From positions 620,001 through 684,000 of the forward strand of contig NZ_LXKN01000018.1 of the NCBI RefSeq assembly GCF_001692325.1: a stretch of DNA of 64,000 bases, given 5' to 3'. Positions 20,083-29,221 of this stretch are shown piece by piece. This stretch comes from Rhizobium sp. AC27/96. GTDB lineage: Bacteria > Pseudomonadota > Alphaproteobacteria > Rhizobiales > Rhizobiaceae. Under the pieces are notes generated by a model, which saw only the letters and a program-made list of their open reading frames with translations, was not told where the DNA came from and did not search any database. Numbering within the stretch: position 1 is the stretch's first letter; the number at the start of each line of letters is the position of its first letter. The translations under genes were made by a program, and so were the position numbers.

Positions 20083-20119
20083 ACACTATATATAGTATAT
20101 GAGGTTAAAATTGCGTCAA
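20083..20119 (-). promoter_or_regulatory. NrdR box overlapping the nrdHIEF promoter
   Basis: ACACTATATATAGTAT (20083-20098) agrees closely with the NrdR box consensus acaCwAtATaTwGtgt. It directly abuts the 5' end of the riboswitch, so it should cover the -10 region; a TTGACG at 20119-20114 (minus strand) can serve as -35. Only one box was found, whereas NrdR sites usually come in pairs about three helical turns apart. Confidence 0.7.
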
Positions 20120-20229
20120 CTGGTTCCGCGTGCCGCCACGGATTTCAATGTTGATAATATGTGGATAGCACCACCAAACCCTGCATCTGCGGGGCTGGAC
20201 AACCGTGGCGTTACTTTATAACAATCACT

Positions 20230-20246
20230 ATGTAATGTTATTACAT
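20230..20246 (+). promoter_or_regulatory. Zur-like palindrome at the aztD start
   Basis: ATGTAAT-GTT-ATTACAT is a perfect 7-bp inverted repeat in an A/T-rich setting, ending 12 nt before the aztD ATG and touching its ribosome binding site. Alphaproteobacterial Zur sites are A/T-rich palindromes of this kind with a TGTTAT core, and the downstream gene is a zinc chaperone. Confidence 0.6.
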
Positions 20247-20258
20247 AAAGGATCATTC

Positions 20259-21497
20259 ATGTCCCGCTTCAATCCCGGTACTCTCCTTGCGGCCTCGTCG
20301 CTGGCCTGCGCAATGCTGTTTCCATTTCCGTCCGTCGCAGATGAAGAAAGCAAGACGGAAAGCTGGAGATTATTCATCGCCGATCACAGCCTGCCCGTCG
20401 TCCATGTCGTAGATCTCGAGAGCGGCAAGGAAATCAGCCGCTTCGATATCGACGGATATGCCGGACTTTCGCTGAGCCAATCCGGCAGGACAGTCTTTGC
20501 CGTGCAGGGCGAGAAGAATGTGGTGCACACGCTGGACACCGGCATATCGCTTTCCGACCATGGTGAGCATCGCGATATCGAACTCTCCGACCCGAAATTG
20601 CTCTCGACAGTCATCAAGGGCAATAAGCCTGGTCACGTCGTCACCCATGGCGACGATGTGGCTATCTTCTATGATCGTGGCGGCAAATTCGATCTCCTCT
20701 CGGAAACCGATCTCACCAACGGCAAGGCCGACATTCGCGCATTCGGCACAACTGCCGCTCATCACGGCGTTGCCGTCCCGATGGGCAACCATCTCCTGGT
20801 GTCCGTGCCGAATATGGCCGTCCCCGTCAAGGATGGCGAATTGCCACCGCGCCTGGGCCTGCGGGTGCTCGACCGCAAAGGCGAGCAGGTCGGACAGGTC
20901 GAAACCTGCACCGGCCTACATGGTGAGGCGACATCCGCCCGGCTGGTTGCCTTCGGTTGCGAGGAAGGCGTCCTCGTCGTTCGCCCCGGCGGTATTGACG
21001 GCCCGAAGATCGAGATGCTCGCCTATGGTTCCGAGATGCCGAAGGGCAAGGTCGCGACCTTGCTCGGCGGCACGTCCATGCAATTCTTCCTGGGCAATTA
21101 TGGGGAACGGAACATCGTCCTCATCGACCCCGATAACAAGGCCGAGCCCTACAAGCTGATCGAGTTGCCGACACGGCGTATCGACTTCGTGCTCGATGCG
21201 GCCGATCCACGCCACGCCTACGTCCTCACGGAAGACGGAAACCTGCATCGCATCGATGTGGTGAAAGGCGGCATAACGAAATCTGGAAACGTGACTGAAC
21301 CCTACAGCAAGGATGGTCACTGGCGCGATCCGCGACCACGCCTCGTCATGGCCGGCAATCTCATCGCCATTACCGATCCACGCCATAGCTTGGTGCGTTT
21401 GGTCGACGGCAAGACATTGAAGGAGATCCGCAGCATTCCCGTCGAAGGACAGCCCTTTGCAATCGTCGCGGCCGGCGGCTCCGGTGCAGTCCATTAA
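20259..21497 (+). CDS. aztD: Periplasmic zinc metallochaperone, AztD-like
   Basis: A 412-residue exported beta-propeller protein resembling AztD, which hands zinc to the solute-binding protein AztC in Paracoccus. The N-terminus (MSRFNPGTLLAASSLACAML) is a signal peptide. Repeated blade motifs are seen, such as ADHSLPVVHVVDLESGKE at the start and several His-containing loops (TTAAHHGVAVPMGNH, CTGLHGE) that could bind zinc. I chose the ATG at 20259 with an AAAGGA site; the longer ORF would run through the palindrome at 20230. No aztABC genes are adjacent, so it would have to serve a transporter elsewhere. Confidence 0.8.
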   Translation: MSRFNPGTLLAASSLACAMLFPFPSVADEESKTESWRLFIADHSLPVVHVVDLESGKEISRFDIDGYAGLSLSQSGRTVFAVQGEKNVVHTLDTGISLSDHGEHRDIELSDPKLLSTVIKGNKPGHVVTHGDDVAIFYDRGGKFDLLSETDLTNGKADIRAFGTTAAHHGVAVPMGNHLLVSVPNMAVPVKDGELPPRLGLRVLDRKGEQVGQVETCTGLHGEATSARLVAFGCEEGVLVVRPGGIDGPKIEMLAYGSEMPKGKVATLLGGTSMQFFLGNYGERNIVLIDPDNKAEPYKLIELPTRRIDFVLDAADPRHAYVLTEDGNLHRIDVVKGGITKSGNVTEPYSKDGHWRDPRPRLVMAGNLIAITDPRHSLVRLVDGKTLKEIRSIPVEGQPFAIVAAGGSGAVH

Positions 21498-21598
21498 GCC
21501 CCGCACACAGGCGATATTCATTCTACGGAAGGGAGTCGGTCGCTCGGACCGGCTCGCCATCCCATTAGACAACGAGGAAATTCGAACCGATGATCGCT

Positions 21599-22744
21599 TC
21601 AGGCGGCCCGCATGGGAAACACCGCTTTCCAGGAGGCTTCCACGCGACGCTTCAGCTCGTATGACAAAGCACAGACTGCGAAGGTCGCAACCGCGATCGG
21701 TATGAAGGATGATGCTGACAGCAGCCCTACCCGATCCAGTTCATAGGCGATGAGCAACATGACCGTTTGGTGCAGCACATAATAGGTGAGAATTGCCTTG
21801 TTAAGATAACGGACAACGGCATTTTCAGACCGGCACCAAATTCTCGCATAGCCGAGTATCGCCACGATGGCACACCATTGGAAGATGCCGCTGAACACTC
21901 TCCCCGTGAGCACACGCCAGATTTCGGGCGTATCCGACGGCAGGGCGGGAAAGAGCGATACCAGGCCGATAGCGCATGTGACGGCCAGGATCATCGCCGG
22001 CTTTCGCATACGAACGATGGTATCCCAATAATCGTCGCGGCTTGTCATGATTGCACCTAGCAGGAAGGACAGCAGGTAAGCAGCGTGGCTATACCAATCG
22101 GTCACGATATCCAGCGTCGGCGGAAAGGCCGGTCTCAGCAAGAGCTTGAGCAGAACGAAAAGCAAGGCCGGCATTATCAGCATCCACCAACCCGATAGCC
22201 ATGCTGCCAGGCGATTTCCAACCTTGGACAACAGGTCTGGCCATATGGATACGGCAAGCGTTATCAGCGCGGTATAGAGCCACAGATAGGCCAGATACCA
22301 AAGGTGCTGCATGCCAACCAGCACTGCCTGCCCGCCGCTTGGTAACGAGACCGGAGTGAAGGTCACATAGTGCCAGAGGAGATCCGCAAAGCTGATGTCG
22401 ACACCCTGGCCGGCGCGCAGCCACACGTACATCTGCGGAGGAATTAGGAACAGAAGACCCAAGACAAAGGGCATCAGCAACTGCCGCGTGCGCGCACTCC
22501 GCAAAGCGTCAGGAGAATGCCGCTTCAACAGCATACCTGTCACAGCGCCTGAAATAAGGAATAGCAACGACATGCGCCAGGGATGTGTCCACAGATGGAT
22601 CACGTCGAAGACCGGCGAACTGTCCGGCGCCTTTAGCAGGAAGGTCCTCGAATTATACATCAAGCTGACGTGATAGAGGATCAGCAGCATAAATGCTGCA
22701 ACCCTGACGAAGTCCAGATCGTGCCTGCGTGACATCCCCAACAT
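21599..22744 (-). CDS. Acyltransferase family 3 integral membrane protein
   Basis: A 381-residue polytopic membrane protein of the OafA/acyltransferase-3 type that transfers acyl groups to cell-surface or soluble carbohydrates. The N-terminal first helix carries the conserved Arg and His about ten residues apart (RVAAFMLLILYH). About ten hydrophobic segments follow, with charged cytoplasmic tail ELKRRVEASWK. It stands alone, convergent with aztD, with 250 nt upstream. The acceptor is unknown. Confidence 0.82.
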   Translation of the reverse strand: MLGMSRRHDLDFVRVAAFMLLILYHVSLMYNSRTFLLKAPDSSPVFDVIHLWTHPWRMSLLFLISGAVTGMLLKRHSPDALRSARTRQLLMPFVLGLLFLIPPQMYVWLRAGQGVDISFADLLWHYVTFTPVSLPSGGQAVLVGMQHLWYLAYLWLYTALITLAVSIWPDLLSKVGNRLAAWLSGWWMLIMPALLFVLLKLLLRPAFPPTLDIVTDWYSHAAYLLSFLLGAIMTSRDDYWDTIVRMRKPAMILAVTCAIGLVSLFPALPSDTPEIWRVLTGRVFSGIFQWCAIVAILGYARIWCRSENAVVRYLNKAILTYYVLHQTVMLLIAYELDRVGLLSASSFIPIAVATFAVCALSYELKRRVEASWKAVFPMRAA

Positions 22745-22934
22745 GATTTAGCATTCTAGATTGCAACCCTTAATGGATTGCGAAAAAGATCATTACGAAA
22801 TCTGGCCGAGCAAAAGCCAAGGGAGCTGACCGTGCCGACCCACGCTTAGGCGGAGGCCGCAGTCATCATGACTTCAGGGCCTCGGCCGGCCTCTGCTCGC
22901 GCGCAACGATTATCCGATCACCACCATGCGGTGC

Positions 22935-22985
22935 TTGACAGCAAAATCCCAGCCACCTATTGATACGTATCACTAATACGTATAA
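22935..22985 (+). promoter_or_regulatory. Promoter and tandem LacI-type operators of the sugar ABC cluster
   Basis: TTGACA (22935-22940) with a 17-nt spacer to TATTGA forms a plausible promoter. Overlapping and following it are TGATACGTATCA (22961-22972, perfect palindrome) and TAATACGTATAA (22974-22985, 8-bp perfect core), centred 13 bp apart. They lie just before the LacI-type gene, indicating autoregulation. Confidence 0.65.
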
Positions 22986-22993
22986 CTAACTGG

Positions 22994-24010
22994 ATGACAA
23001 TGAGCAGCCGAGCAACGCAAAAGGATGTCGCAAGAGCAGCGGGGGTCTCTCAGGCCACCGTCTCCATGGTGCTGAGCGGCGGCGGCGCGTCCATTCCGGC
23101 GGAGACGTGGGAGCGGATCACAAAGGCGGCGAAAGATCTCGGCTATGTCCCGAACCGCTTCGCGCAAGCGCTGAAAACCAGCCGTTCGATGACCATCGCC
23201 TGTATCGTGCCCGATATCACCAATCCGTTCTATCCGTCGCTGATCCGCGGCATACAATCGATCGCCGACGGGCTGAATTATGATGTGATAACGGTCAATA
23301 CCGACGGCACGCCGGAACGCGAGCGGCACTTTCTCGACTGGGCGCGGCAGGGAAGAGTGGACGGCGTGATTGGCGTCTTCTTCACCTTGAAGGCGAAGGA
23401 CTTCAGTCCCCTGCTCGAGGCCGGCGTCCCCGTGGTGCGCATTGAATCATCGAAAAAACGCGGCGGGGATATCCCCGTCGACGACATCTATGTCGACAGC
23501 CGCGCGGCCGCTCAGGCGGTGACGGAGTATCTGCTCGGTCTCGGGCATAAGCGCATCGCGCTTGTCGCCGGTCGCGGCGGTCCGCAGGCTCATCGGATCG
23601 AGGGGTATCGCACGGCGCTGGCCGGGTTCGGGCATCCCGATCATGTCGTCATCGACGACGAGTTTTCCGAAATGGGAGGCATTCGCGCGGCCGAGAGCAT
23701 CCTTAAAGGCAAATTTCAGCCAACAGCGATCTTCGCCGCAAACGACCTGATGGCGATCGGCGTGATGCAATCCCTGCGCGAGCGCCGCATTCGAATCCCC
23801 GAGGATATCGCCGTCGTCGGCTTCGACGACATTTCCGCCGCCAAGCTCGTTACCCCGACGCTGACGACGGTCGCGCAGTTTCAATGGAAAATGGGAGAAC
23901 GTGCCGCGCAGACCCTCATGGATCGCCTGCGCGGAGAGAAGACCGGCGCAGGAACCGCTGTCGAAATGCCCTTCGACCTCATCGTCAGGGGCTCGACGAA
24001 CAACCAATAA
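22994..24010 (+). CDS. LacI-family transcriptional regulator
   Basis: A 338-residue LacI/GalR regulator with [23 protein letters not shown] near residues 8-27, hinge helix NRFAQALKT, and a sugar-binding domain including [18 protein letters not shown] and [13 protein letters not shown] segments. It is the first gene of a block containing an ABC sugar importer and an ADP-ribosylglycohydrolase-family enzyme, 24 nt before the solute-binding-protein gene, and probably controls the block and itself through the ATACGTAT operators. Confidence 0.9.
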   Translation: MTMSSRATQKDVARAAGVSQATVSMVLSGGGASIPAETWERITKAAKDLGYVPNRFAQALKTSRSMTIACIVPDITNPFYPSLIRGIQSIADGLNYDVITVNTDGTPERERHFLDWARQGRVDGVIGVFFTLKAKDFSPLLEAGVPVVRIESSKKRGGDIPVDDIYVDSRAAAQAVTEYLLGLGHKRIALVAGRGGPQAHRIEGYRTALAGFGHPDHVVIDDEFSEMGGIRAAESILKGKFQPTAIFAANDLMAIGVMQSLRERRIRIPEDIAVVGFDDISAAKLVTPTLTTVAQFQWKMGERAAQTLMDRLRGEKTGAGTAVEMPFDLIVRGSTNNQ

Positions 24011-24034
24011 AAGCAAATCGGGAGGAGAAAACCG

Positions 24035-25354
24035 ATGCATAGACGTACAGTTCTGAAGGCCGGCCTCGGCCTTGCCGCCCTGCCACTCATGTCCCGCCTC
24101 GCATTTGCGGCGGATCAGAAACCCGTATCCTTCTGGTATGAGTCCGCGTCCCCGGAAAACCAGGATAACCTCAAGAATATCCTGGTCGATCCGTTCAACG
24201 CTGCTCATCCCGAGGACCTTTTGAGCATCGACTTCCGCGGCTCCGACCTCGACAAGCAGCTGCGCGTCGCCATGCTCGCCAGCACCGGCCCCGATGTCGT
24301 TTTCACGGCCGGTCCGAGCTACGTTGCATCCATGGCGCAGGCTGGCCAATTGTTGCCTTTGGACGATTACGCCAAGAAATACGGGTGGAACGAGCGCCTG
24401 CTGCCGCTCTTCCTCGACCTTGGTCGTTATAACGGTAAGCTCTACGCGCTTGCCAAGACCTATGAAACCCTCGGCCTCTTCTACAACAAGACATTGTTCA
24501 GCCAGAACAAATGGAACGTGCCGGTGACACTCACCGAATTCGAGGCGCTTGCCGAGGAGATGAAGGCCAAGGGTCTCGTTCCCTTCGGCGCCGGCAATGC
24601 GGATTGGCGGCCTGCCAACGAGCATTACGTCTCAATCGCTTTCAATTCGATCGCTGGCCCGGAGAATGTCTACAAGGCGCTGACGGGTGCCATCCCCTGG
24701 ACCGATCCGGCCTTCGTGCATTCGATCGACAAGCTCGCCGAGTGGTGGGACAAGGGCTACTTCGGCGACAACTACTTTTCGCTGACGCTCGAGCAGGCTT
24801 TCGCCCAGGTCGCCACCGGCCAGGCCGGCATGGCTCCCACGGGCACATGGAACTTCACCAACGTCCAGACCTATTTCCCGCAGAACAATTCAGAGCCGGG
24901 CTTTGTCGGCTTCCCGAGCGAAAAGGGCGACCCCATTTTCGCACTCGGCATCGGCTCGACGCTGTCAATCAATGCCAAATCGAGCAACGCCGATGGAGCA
25001 GCCACCGTTCTCGACTACATTTACTCGGATGACTACTACAGCAAGATCAATTCCGTCTGGCAGGGCGAATGGAACCTGCCGCTGGCCGATCTTTCCAAAG
25101 TCAAATTGTCCGACAAAGTGCTGCCTCTCTACGAGGAGGCAATGAAGGAACTGTCTGCTGCCGTCGGCGACGGCAAGTACGGCTATACGACCTGGACCTT
25201 CCTTCCGCCGGCGACAGACACCTACCTGGTCAGCGGGATGGAGGAAGTCTGGCTCAAGAAGACGAAGTCTACCGACTTCCTCAAGAAGCTCGACGAGACC
25301 TTCAAGCAGGAACGCGATGCCGGCAAGGCGCCCGCGGTCCCGCCGCGCGTCTAA
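24035..25354 (+). CDS. Sugar ABC transporter solute-binding protein (family 1)
   Basis: A 439-residue periplasmic binding protein for an oligosaccharide or sugar derivative. The N-terminus MHRRTVLKAGLGLAAL fits a twin-arginine signal peptide (RRTVLK) ending near AFA-AD. The body matches the MalE/UgpB-like cluster (FNAAHPEDLLSIDFRGSDLD, and a C-terminal GEWNLP region). A strong GGGAGGAG site precedes the ATG. It leads the operon SBP, two permeases, glycohydrolase, ATPase. Confidence 0.92.
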   Translation: MHRRTVLKAGLGLAALPLMSRLAFAADQKPVSFWYESASPENQDNLKNILVDPFNAAHPEDLLSIDFRGSDLDKQLRVAMLASTGPDVVFTAGPSYVASMAQAGQLLPLDDYAKKYGWNERLLPLFLDLGRYNGKLYALAKTYETLGLFYNKTLFSQNKWNVPVTLTEFEALAEEMKAKGLVPFGAGNADWRPANEHYVSIAFNSIAGPENVYKALTGAIPWTDPAFVHSIDKLAEWWDKGYFGDNYFSLTLEQAFAQVATGQAGMAPTGTWNFTNVQTYFPQNNSEPGFVGFPSEKGDPIFALGIGSTLSINAKSSNADGAATVLDYIYSDDYYSKINSVWQGEWNLPLADLSKVKLSDKVLPLYEEAMKELSAAVGDGKYGYTTWTFLPPATDTYLVSGMEEVWLKKTKSTDFLKKLDETFKQERDAGKAPAVPPRV

Positions 25355-25367
25355 CCAGACCGCAGCA

Positions 25368-25390
25368 GGGTGGCGCAAGGCGCGCCGCCC
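25368..25390 (+). terminator. Intercistronic hairpin after the sugar-binding-protein gene
   Basis: GGGTGGCGC (25368-25376) pairs with GCGCCGCCC (25382-25390), allowing one G-U, around a 5-nt loop. It lies 14 nt after the stop of the binding-protein gene and would act as an attenuator or 3' mRNA stabiliser, giving more binding protein than permease. Confidence 0.5.
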
Positions 25391-25406
25391 TTCCCCGGAG
25401 GATATT

Positions 25407-26252
25407 ATGCATCGACTTTATCTCGTCCCGACGATGATCATCAACATTGCCATCGTGCTCGTTCCAGCTTTGCTGACGGTGGCGCTCGCATTCTGCAATT
25501 GGGACGGTATTTCGGCCCCCACCTTTGCGGGTCTCGACAATTTCCGCGCCCTGGCCGCCGATCGCGTCTTCTGGTCGGCGCTTGGCAACAACATTATCTG
25601 GATGCTGGTCTTCCTGACCGTGCCGATCTTCATGGGGCTGTTGGCGGCCTCGATGCTGCTGATTGTTCGGCGCGGCAGCAACTTCTTTCAGGTCGTCTAT
25701 TTCCTGCCCGTCGTCATCGCGACGGCGATTACAGCCCGCATCTGGCAGGGCATGATCTATAGCCCAGTGACTGGCGTCTTCGGCCTTCTCAAGAAATACG
25801 GCCTGCCGATCCCCAATCCGCTGACCCAGCCGCCGCTCGCGCTTTTCGGTGTCGCCACCGTCGACCTCTGGCATTGGTGGGGCTTTCTCTGCGTGATCTT
25901 TTACGCGGCGCTCCGCCAGGTGCCGCAGGAGCAGATCGAGGCAGCCCGCATCGAAGGCGCCACCTATTTCCAGATGATGCGCTACGTGCTGCTTCCCGGC
26001 ATCAAGCCGACCATCATGCTGCTGATGATCATGACCGTCATCTGGTCGCTGCTGGCCTTCGATTTCGTCTATATCCTCACGCAGGGCGGTCCTGCCTTTT
26101 CGAGCGAGCTGCTTTCAACGCTCGCCTACCGCAAGGCCTTCTACGATCTGAACGTCGGACAGGCGGCAGCCGCAGCGTTGGTCATCAGCCTGTTCGGACT
26201 GGTCGGCACGTTCTTCTATGTTCGCATCCAAACCAGGGAGGGCGAGCAATGA
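25407..26252 (+). CDS. Sugar ABC transporter permease (MalF type)
   Basis: A 281-residue permease with six hydrophobic segments. The cytoplasmic EAA loop is seen as EQIEAARIEGATYFQMMRYVLLPG near residues 175-200. The ATG at 25407 has a CGGAGG site; the longer ORF starting at 25317 overlaps the binding-protein gene and is rejected. It overlaps the next permease by ATGA. Forms the membrane channel with it. Confidence 0.92.
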   Translation: MHRLYLVPTMIINIAIVLVPALLTVALAFCNWDGISAPTFAGLDNFRALAADRVFWSALGNNIIWMLVFLTVPIFMGLLAASMLLIVRRGSNFFQVVYFLPVVIATAITARIWQGMIYSPVTGVFGLLKKYGLPIPNPLTQPPLALFGVATVDLWHWWGFLCVIFYAALRQVPQEQIEAARIEGATYFQMMRYVLLPGIKPTIMLLMIMTVIWSLLAFDFVYILTQGGPAFSSELLSTLAYRKAFYDLNVGQAAAAALVISLFGLVGTFFYVRIQTREGEQ

Positions 26253-27082
26253 GACTTGTCGAAAGCCGCCTGACCCTCTGGGTCTGCTACATCCTTCTGG
26301 GCATCTTCGCCTTTATCGCGCTCTTCCCGATCGCCCTTCTGGTGCTCAATTCGCTGAAGCCGGCGGCGCAGATCGTCCAGAACCCGCTCGGCCTGCCGCA
26401 GCCAATCCGCTGGCAGAACTTCGCCAATGCCTGGAATCATGCGAAATTCTCGAGGACCTTCATCAATTCGCTGATCGTCTCGGGCACGACCATTGCGCTC
26501 GTCTGCTCGACCTCGTCACTAACCGCCTATGTGATCGCACGCCGCAAGATCAAAAGCTGGAAGATCTTCACCTTCTACCTTCTGGCAACGACAACGGCGC
26601 CGATCCAGCTCTACATCTTCCCGCTCTATTTCGGCTTCGCAAAACTCGGCCTGATCAACAACATCTTCGGCGTGGCGCTGATCTATACAGCCCTTTACAG
26701 CCCCTTCGCCGTGATGCTGCTCAGGACCTATTTCATCGCGGTGCCGAAGGAGCTTGAGGAGGCGGCGATTGTCGATGGCGCCACGCATTGGCAGGTCTTC
26801 TGGCGCGTGATGCTCCCCATCGTCTCACCGGGCATTCTGACCGTGGCGCTGATCATCGGGTTGAATTCCTGGAACGAATTCCTGATCGCCACCACCTTCC
26901 TGCAGAAGCAGGAGAACACGACGGCCGTCATCGCCTTCTTTCTCCTGTCCGGCCAATACAGCTCCGACTGGGGCGAGATCATGGCTGCCGCCCTCATCAT
27001 CGTCGTGCCGGTCGTGGTGCTTTTTGTCTTCATGCAGAAGCGCTTCATCGAGGGCATGGCCGGCGGCTCGGTCAAGGGTTGA
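26249..27082 (+). CDS. Sugar ABC transporter permease (MalG type)
   Basis: A 277-residue second permease with six membrane segments and the EAA loop in KELEEAAIVDGATHWQVFWRVMLP near residue 180. Translation starts at the ATG overlapping the preceding stop (ATGA at 26249-26252) with a GGAGGG site. The C-terminus (QKRFIEGMAGGSVKG) is typical of MalG-like permeases. Confidence 0.92.
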   Translation: MRLVESRLTLWVCYILLGIFAFIALFPIALLVLNSLKPAAQIVQNPLGLPQPIRWQNFANAWNHAKFSRTFINSLIVSGTTIALVCSTSSLTAYVIARRKIKSWKIFTFYLLATTTAPIQLYIFPLYFGFAKLGLINNIFGVALIYTALYSPFAVMLLRTYFIAVPKELEEAAIVDGATHWQVFWRVMLPIVSPGILTVALIIGLNSWNEFLIATTFLQKQENTTAVIAFFLLSGQYSSDWGEIMAAALIIVVPVVVLFVFMQKRFIEGMAGGSVKG

Positions 27083-27112
27083 ATCATCTTTCAAGTACAT
27101 ATGGAGTTAGCA

Positions 27113-29221
27113 ATGCAGCTTCCGAACGACTATCTCGAACGCGTCTATGCCGGCGTCCTGGGCAAGCTCATCGGTGTCTATCTGGGCCGCCCTTTCGAGG
27201 GATGGACCTATCAGAAGATCATGGAGGAGCTCGGGCCGATCGAATATTACGTGCATGAGCGTCTGAACCAGCCGCTTGTTGTGACCGACGACGACGTAGC
27301 CGGCACCTTCACTTTTGTTCGCGCGCTTGAAGACTATGGCATCAAGCCCGACCTCTCGGCCGAGGAGATCGGCAAGGCATGGCTCAACTATATCGTCGAG
27401 GAACGCGCCATCCTCTGGTGGGGCGGCAATGGCAACTCCACCGAGCACACCGCCTGGCTTAATCTCAAGAAGGGCGTGCCCGCGCCGCATTCCGGCTCGA
27501 TCGCCTCGAATGGTCAGGCCGTCGCCGAGCAGATCGGCGCGCAGATCTTCATCGATGGCTGGGCCATGGTGGCCCCCGCTCAGCCGGAACTGGCGGCAAG
27601 GCTCGCCGACCAGGCGGGCAAGGTCAGCCATGACGGAGAATCCGTCTATGCCGCCATGCTCTGGGCCGCGATGGAGGCCGAAGCCTTTGTCGCCTCCGAT
27701 ATCGACCACCTGATCGATACCGGCCTGAAGCAGATCCCAGGCGACAGCTTGATTGCACGTTTGATCGCCGACATCCGCGCGTGGCACAAGGCTCATCCGG
27801 ATTGGCGCGATACACGCCAGAAGATCCAGGACAAATACGGCTACGACAAATATCCCGGCAACTGCCATGTTGTGCCCAATCATGCGCTGATGATCATGTC
27901 GGTGCTCTATGCACCGGATGACTTCCAGAAGGCGCAGATGATCGTCAACACGTCGGGCTGGGATACCGACTGCAATGCTGGCAATGTCGGCTGCCTGCTT
28001 GGCATCATGAACGGGCTCGACGGCCTCTCGGAAGGTCCCGATTTCCGCGGCCCGATCGCCGACCGCATGCTGATATCCTCAGCCGATGGCGGCAACTCCA
28101 TCAACGATGCTGTCCGCCAAGCGTATTTTCTTGCCAATCTCGGCATGCAGCTGGCGGGACGCCCCTCCCTTGAGGCGCCCAAGAATGGCGCGCAATTCCA
28201 TTTCTCGCTTCCCGGCAGCCAACAGGGTTTCCGGCCGCAAACCGGTCTCGATGCCACAGGCTCCGTCCGCATCGGCAATACCGAGTTTGAAGGCAGCCGC
28301 GCGCTGACTGTCGACTATGAAGCACTCGGCCCCTCACAAAGCGCCGTCGTGACGACACCGACCTTTTCGCCGCGTGAAATGCTCGACATGCGGACCTACG
28401 ATCTGATGGCGACGCCGCTCCTCTATTCCGGCCAGAAACTGAAGGCGCGCGTGAAAGCCGACGAGCGCAATCGCGGCACGATCGAAACGCGGCTGCGCAT
28501 CCGGGTCTATGACGAACGCGACCAGCTTCGCGATATCGACGCAGCGCCGGTTGTCGTTCAGCCTGGTGCTGAAGCTCTGCTCGAATGGACCCTTCCCGAC
28601 ACCGGCGGTCAGCCGATTGCCGAGATTGGCATTGCCATCACTGGCACCGGCAAACGCGCCGATGGCCGGCTGATCGTCGACTATATTCGCTGGGACGGCG
28701 CACCGAACCTCACGCTCAAGCGCCCGGCCGGCGATGGCGATTTCTGGCGCATGGCCTGGGTCAACGGCGCAAGCTTCTTCTCGAAGCGCTTCCCGGCCGC
28801 GTTCCGCATCGCGCAGAACCGCGGCGAAGGCATCATCATCCACGGCACGCGTCAATGGACCGATTATCAGGCCTCCGGCAAGGTGATGATCCATCTCGGC
28901 AATTACGGCGGCCTTGCCGTGCGCGCGCAGGGCCTGCGTCGTTACTATGGCGCCCGTGTCACGCGCGACGGCAAGATGCAGATCGTGCGGGTGCGCGACG
29001 AGGATACAAAGGTGCTGGCTGAAACCGCCTTCAACACGGAATTCGAGAAGCACATCGCGATGAAGGTCAAGGCGGAAGGCACGCGTATCACCTTCGAGGC
29101 CGACGGCGTGTCGCTGACGGCCGAAGACACCTCCCCCGATGCCTTTCGCGATGGCGGCGTTGGGCTGCTTGTCCACGAAGGCGCTCTGTCGTCCAACGAG
29201 ATCCGGATCGGAGCGGCATGA
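27113..29221 (+). CDS. ADP-ribosylglycohydrolase-family protein with long C-terminal domain
   Basis: A 702-residue two-part protein. Residues about 1-330 belong to the ADP-ribosylglycohydrolase (DraG/ARH) fold, with the first metal motif in [10 protein letters not shown] and the second in [14 protein letters not shown]. The remaining about 370 residues look like beta-sandwich modules, including one resembling a carbohydrate-binding or laminin-G-like fold ([17 protein letters not shown] onward). No signal peptide is visible. I chose the ATG at 27113, which has a GGAG site, over the ATG at 27101. Its place between ABC permeases and the ATPase suggests it hydrolyses an imported N- or O-glycoside rather than ADP-ribosyl-protein; that is inference. 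Confidence 0.75.
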   Translation: MQLPNDYLERVYAGVLGKLIGVYLGRPFEGWTYQKIMEELGPIEYYVHERLNQPLVVTDDDVAGTFTFVRALEDYGIKPDLSAEEIGKAWLNYIVEERAILWWGGNGNSTEHTAWLNLKKGVPAPHSGSIASNGQAVAEQIGAQIFIDGWAMVAPAQPELAARLADQAGKVSHDGESVYAAMLWAAMEAEAFVASDIDHLIDTGLKQIPGDSLIARLIADIRAWHKAHPDWRDTRQKIQDKYGYDKYPGNCHVVPNHALMIMSVLYAPDDFQKAQMIVNTSGWDTDCNAGNVGCLLGIMNGLDGLSEGPDFRGPIADRMLISSADGGNSINDAVRQAYFLANLGMQLAGRPSLEAPKNGAQFHFSLPGSQQGFRPQTGLDATGSVRIGNTEFEGSRALTVDYEALGPSQSAVVTTPTFSPREMLDMRTYDLMATPLLYSGQKLKARVKADERNRGTIETRLRIRVYDERDQLRDIDAAPVVVQPGAEALLEWTLPDTGGQPIAEIGIAITGTGKRADGRLIVDYIRWDGAPNLTLKRPAGDGDFWRMAWVNGASFFSKRFPAAFRIAQNRGEGIIIHGTRQWTDYQASGKVMIHLGNYGGLAVRAQGLRRYYGARVTRDGKMQIVRVRDEDTKVLAETAFNTEFEKHIAMKVKAEGTRITFEADGVSLTAEDTSPDAFRDGGVGLLVHEGALSSNEIRIGAA

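Noticed and set aside
20101..20140. Second NrdR box expected about 31 bp from the first
   Set aside because: No sequence resembling the box was found on either side at the usual spacing; only one box can be supported.
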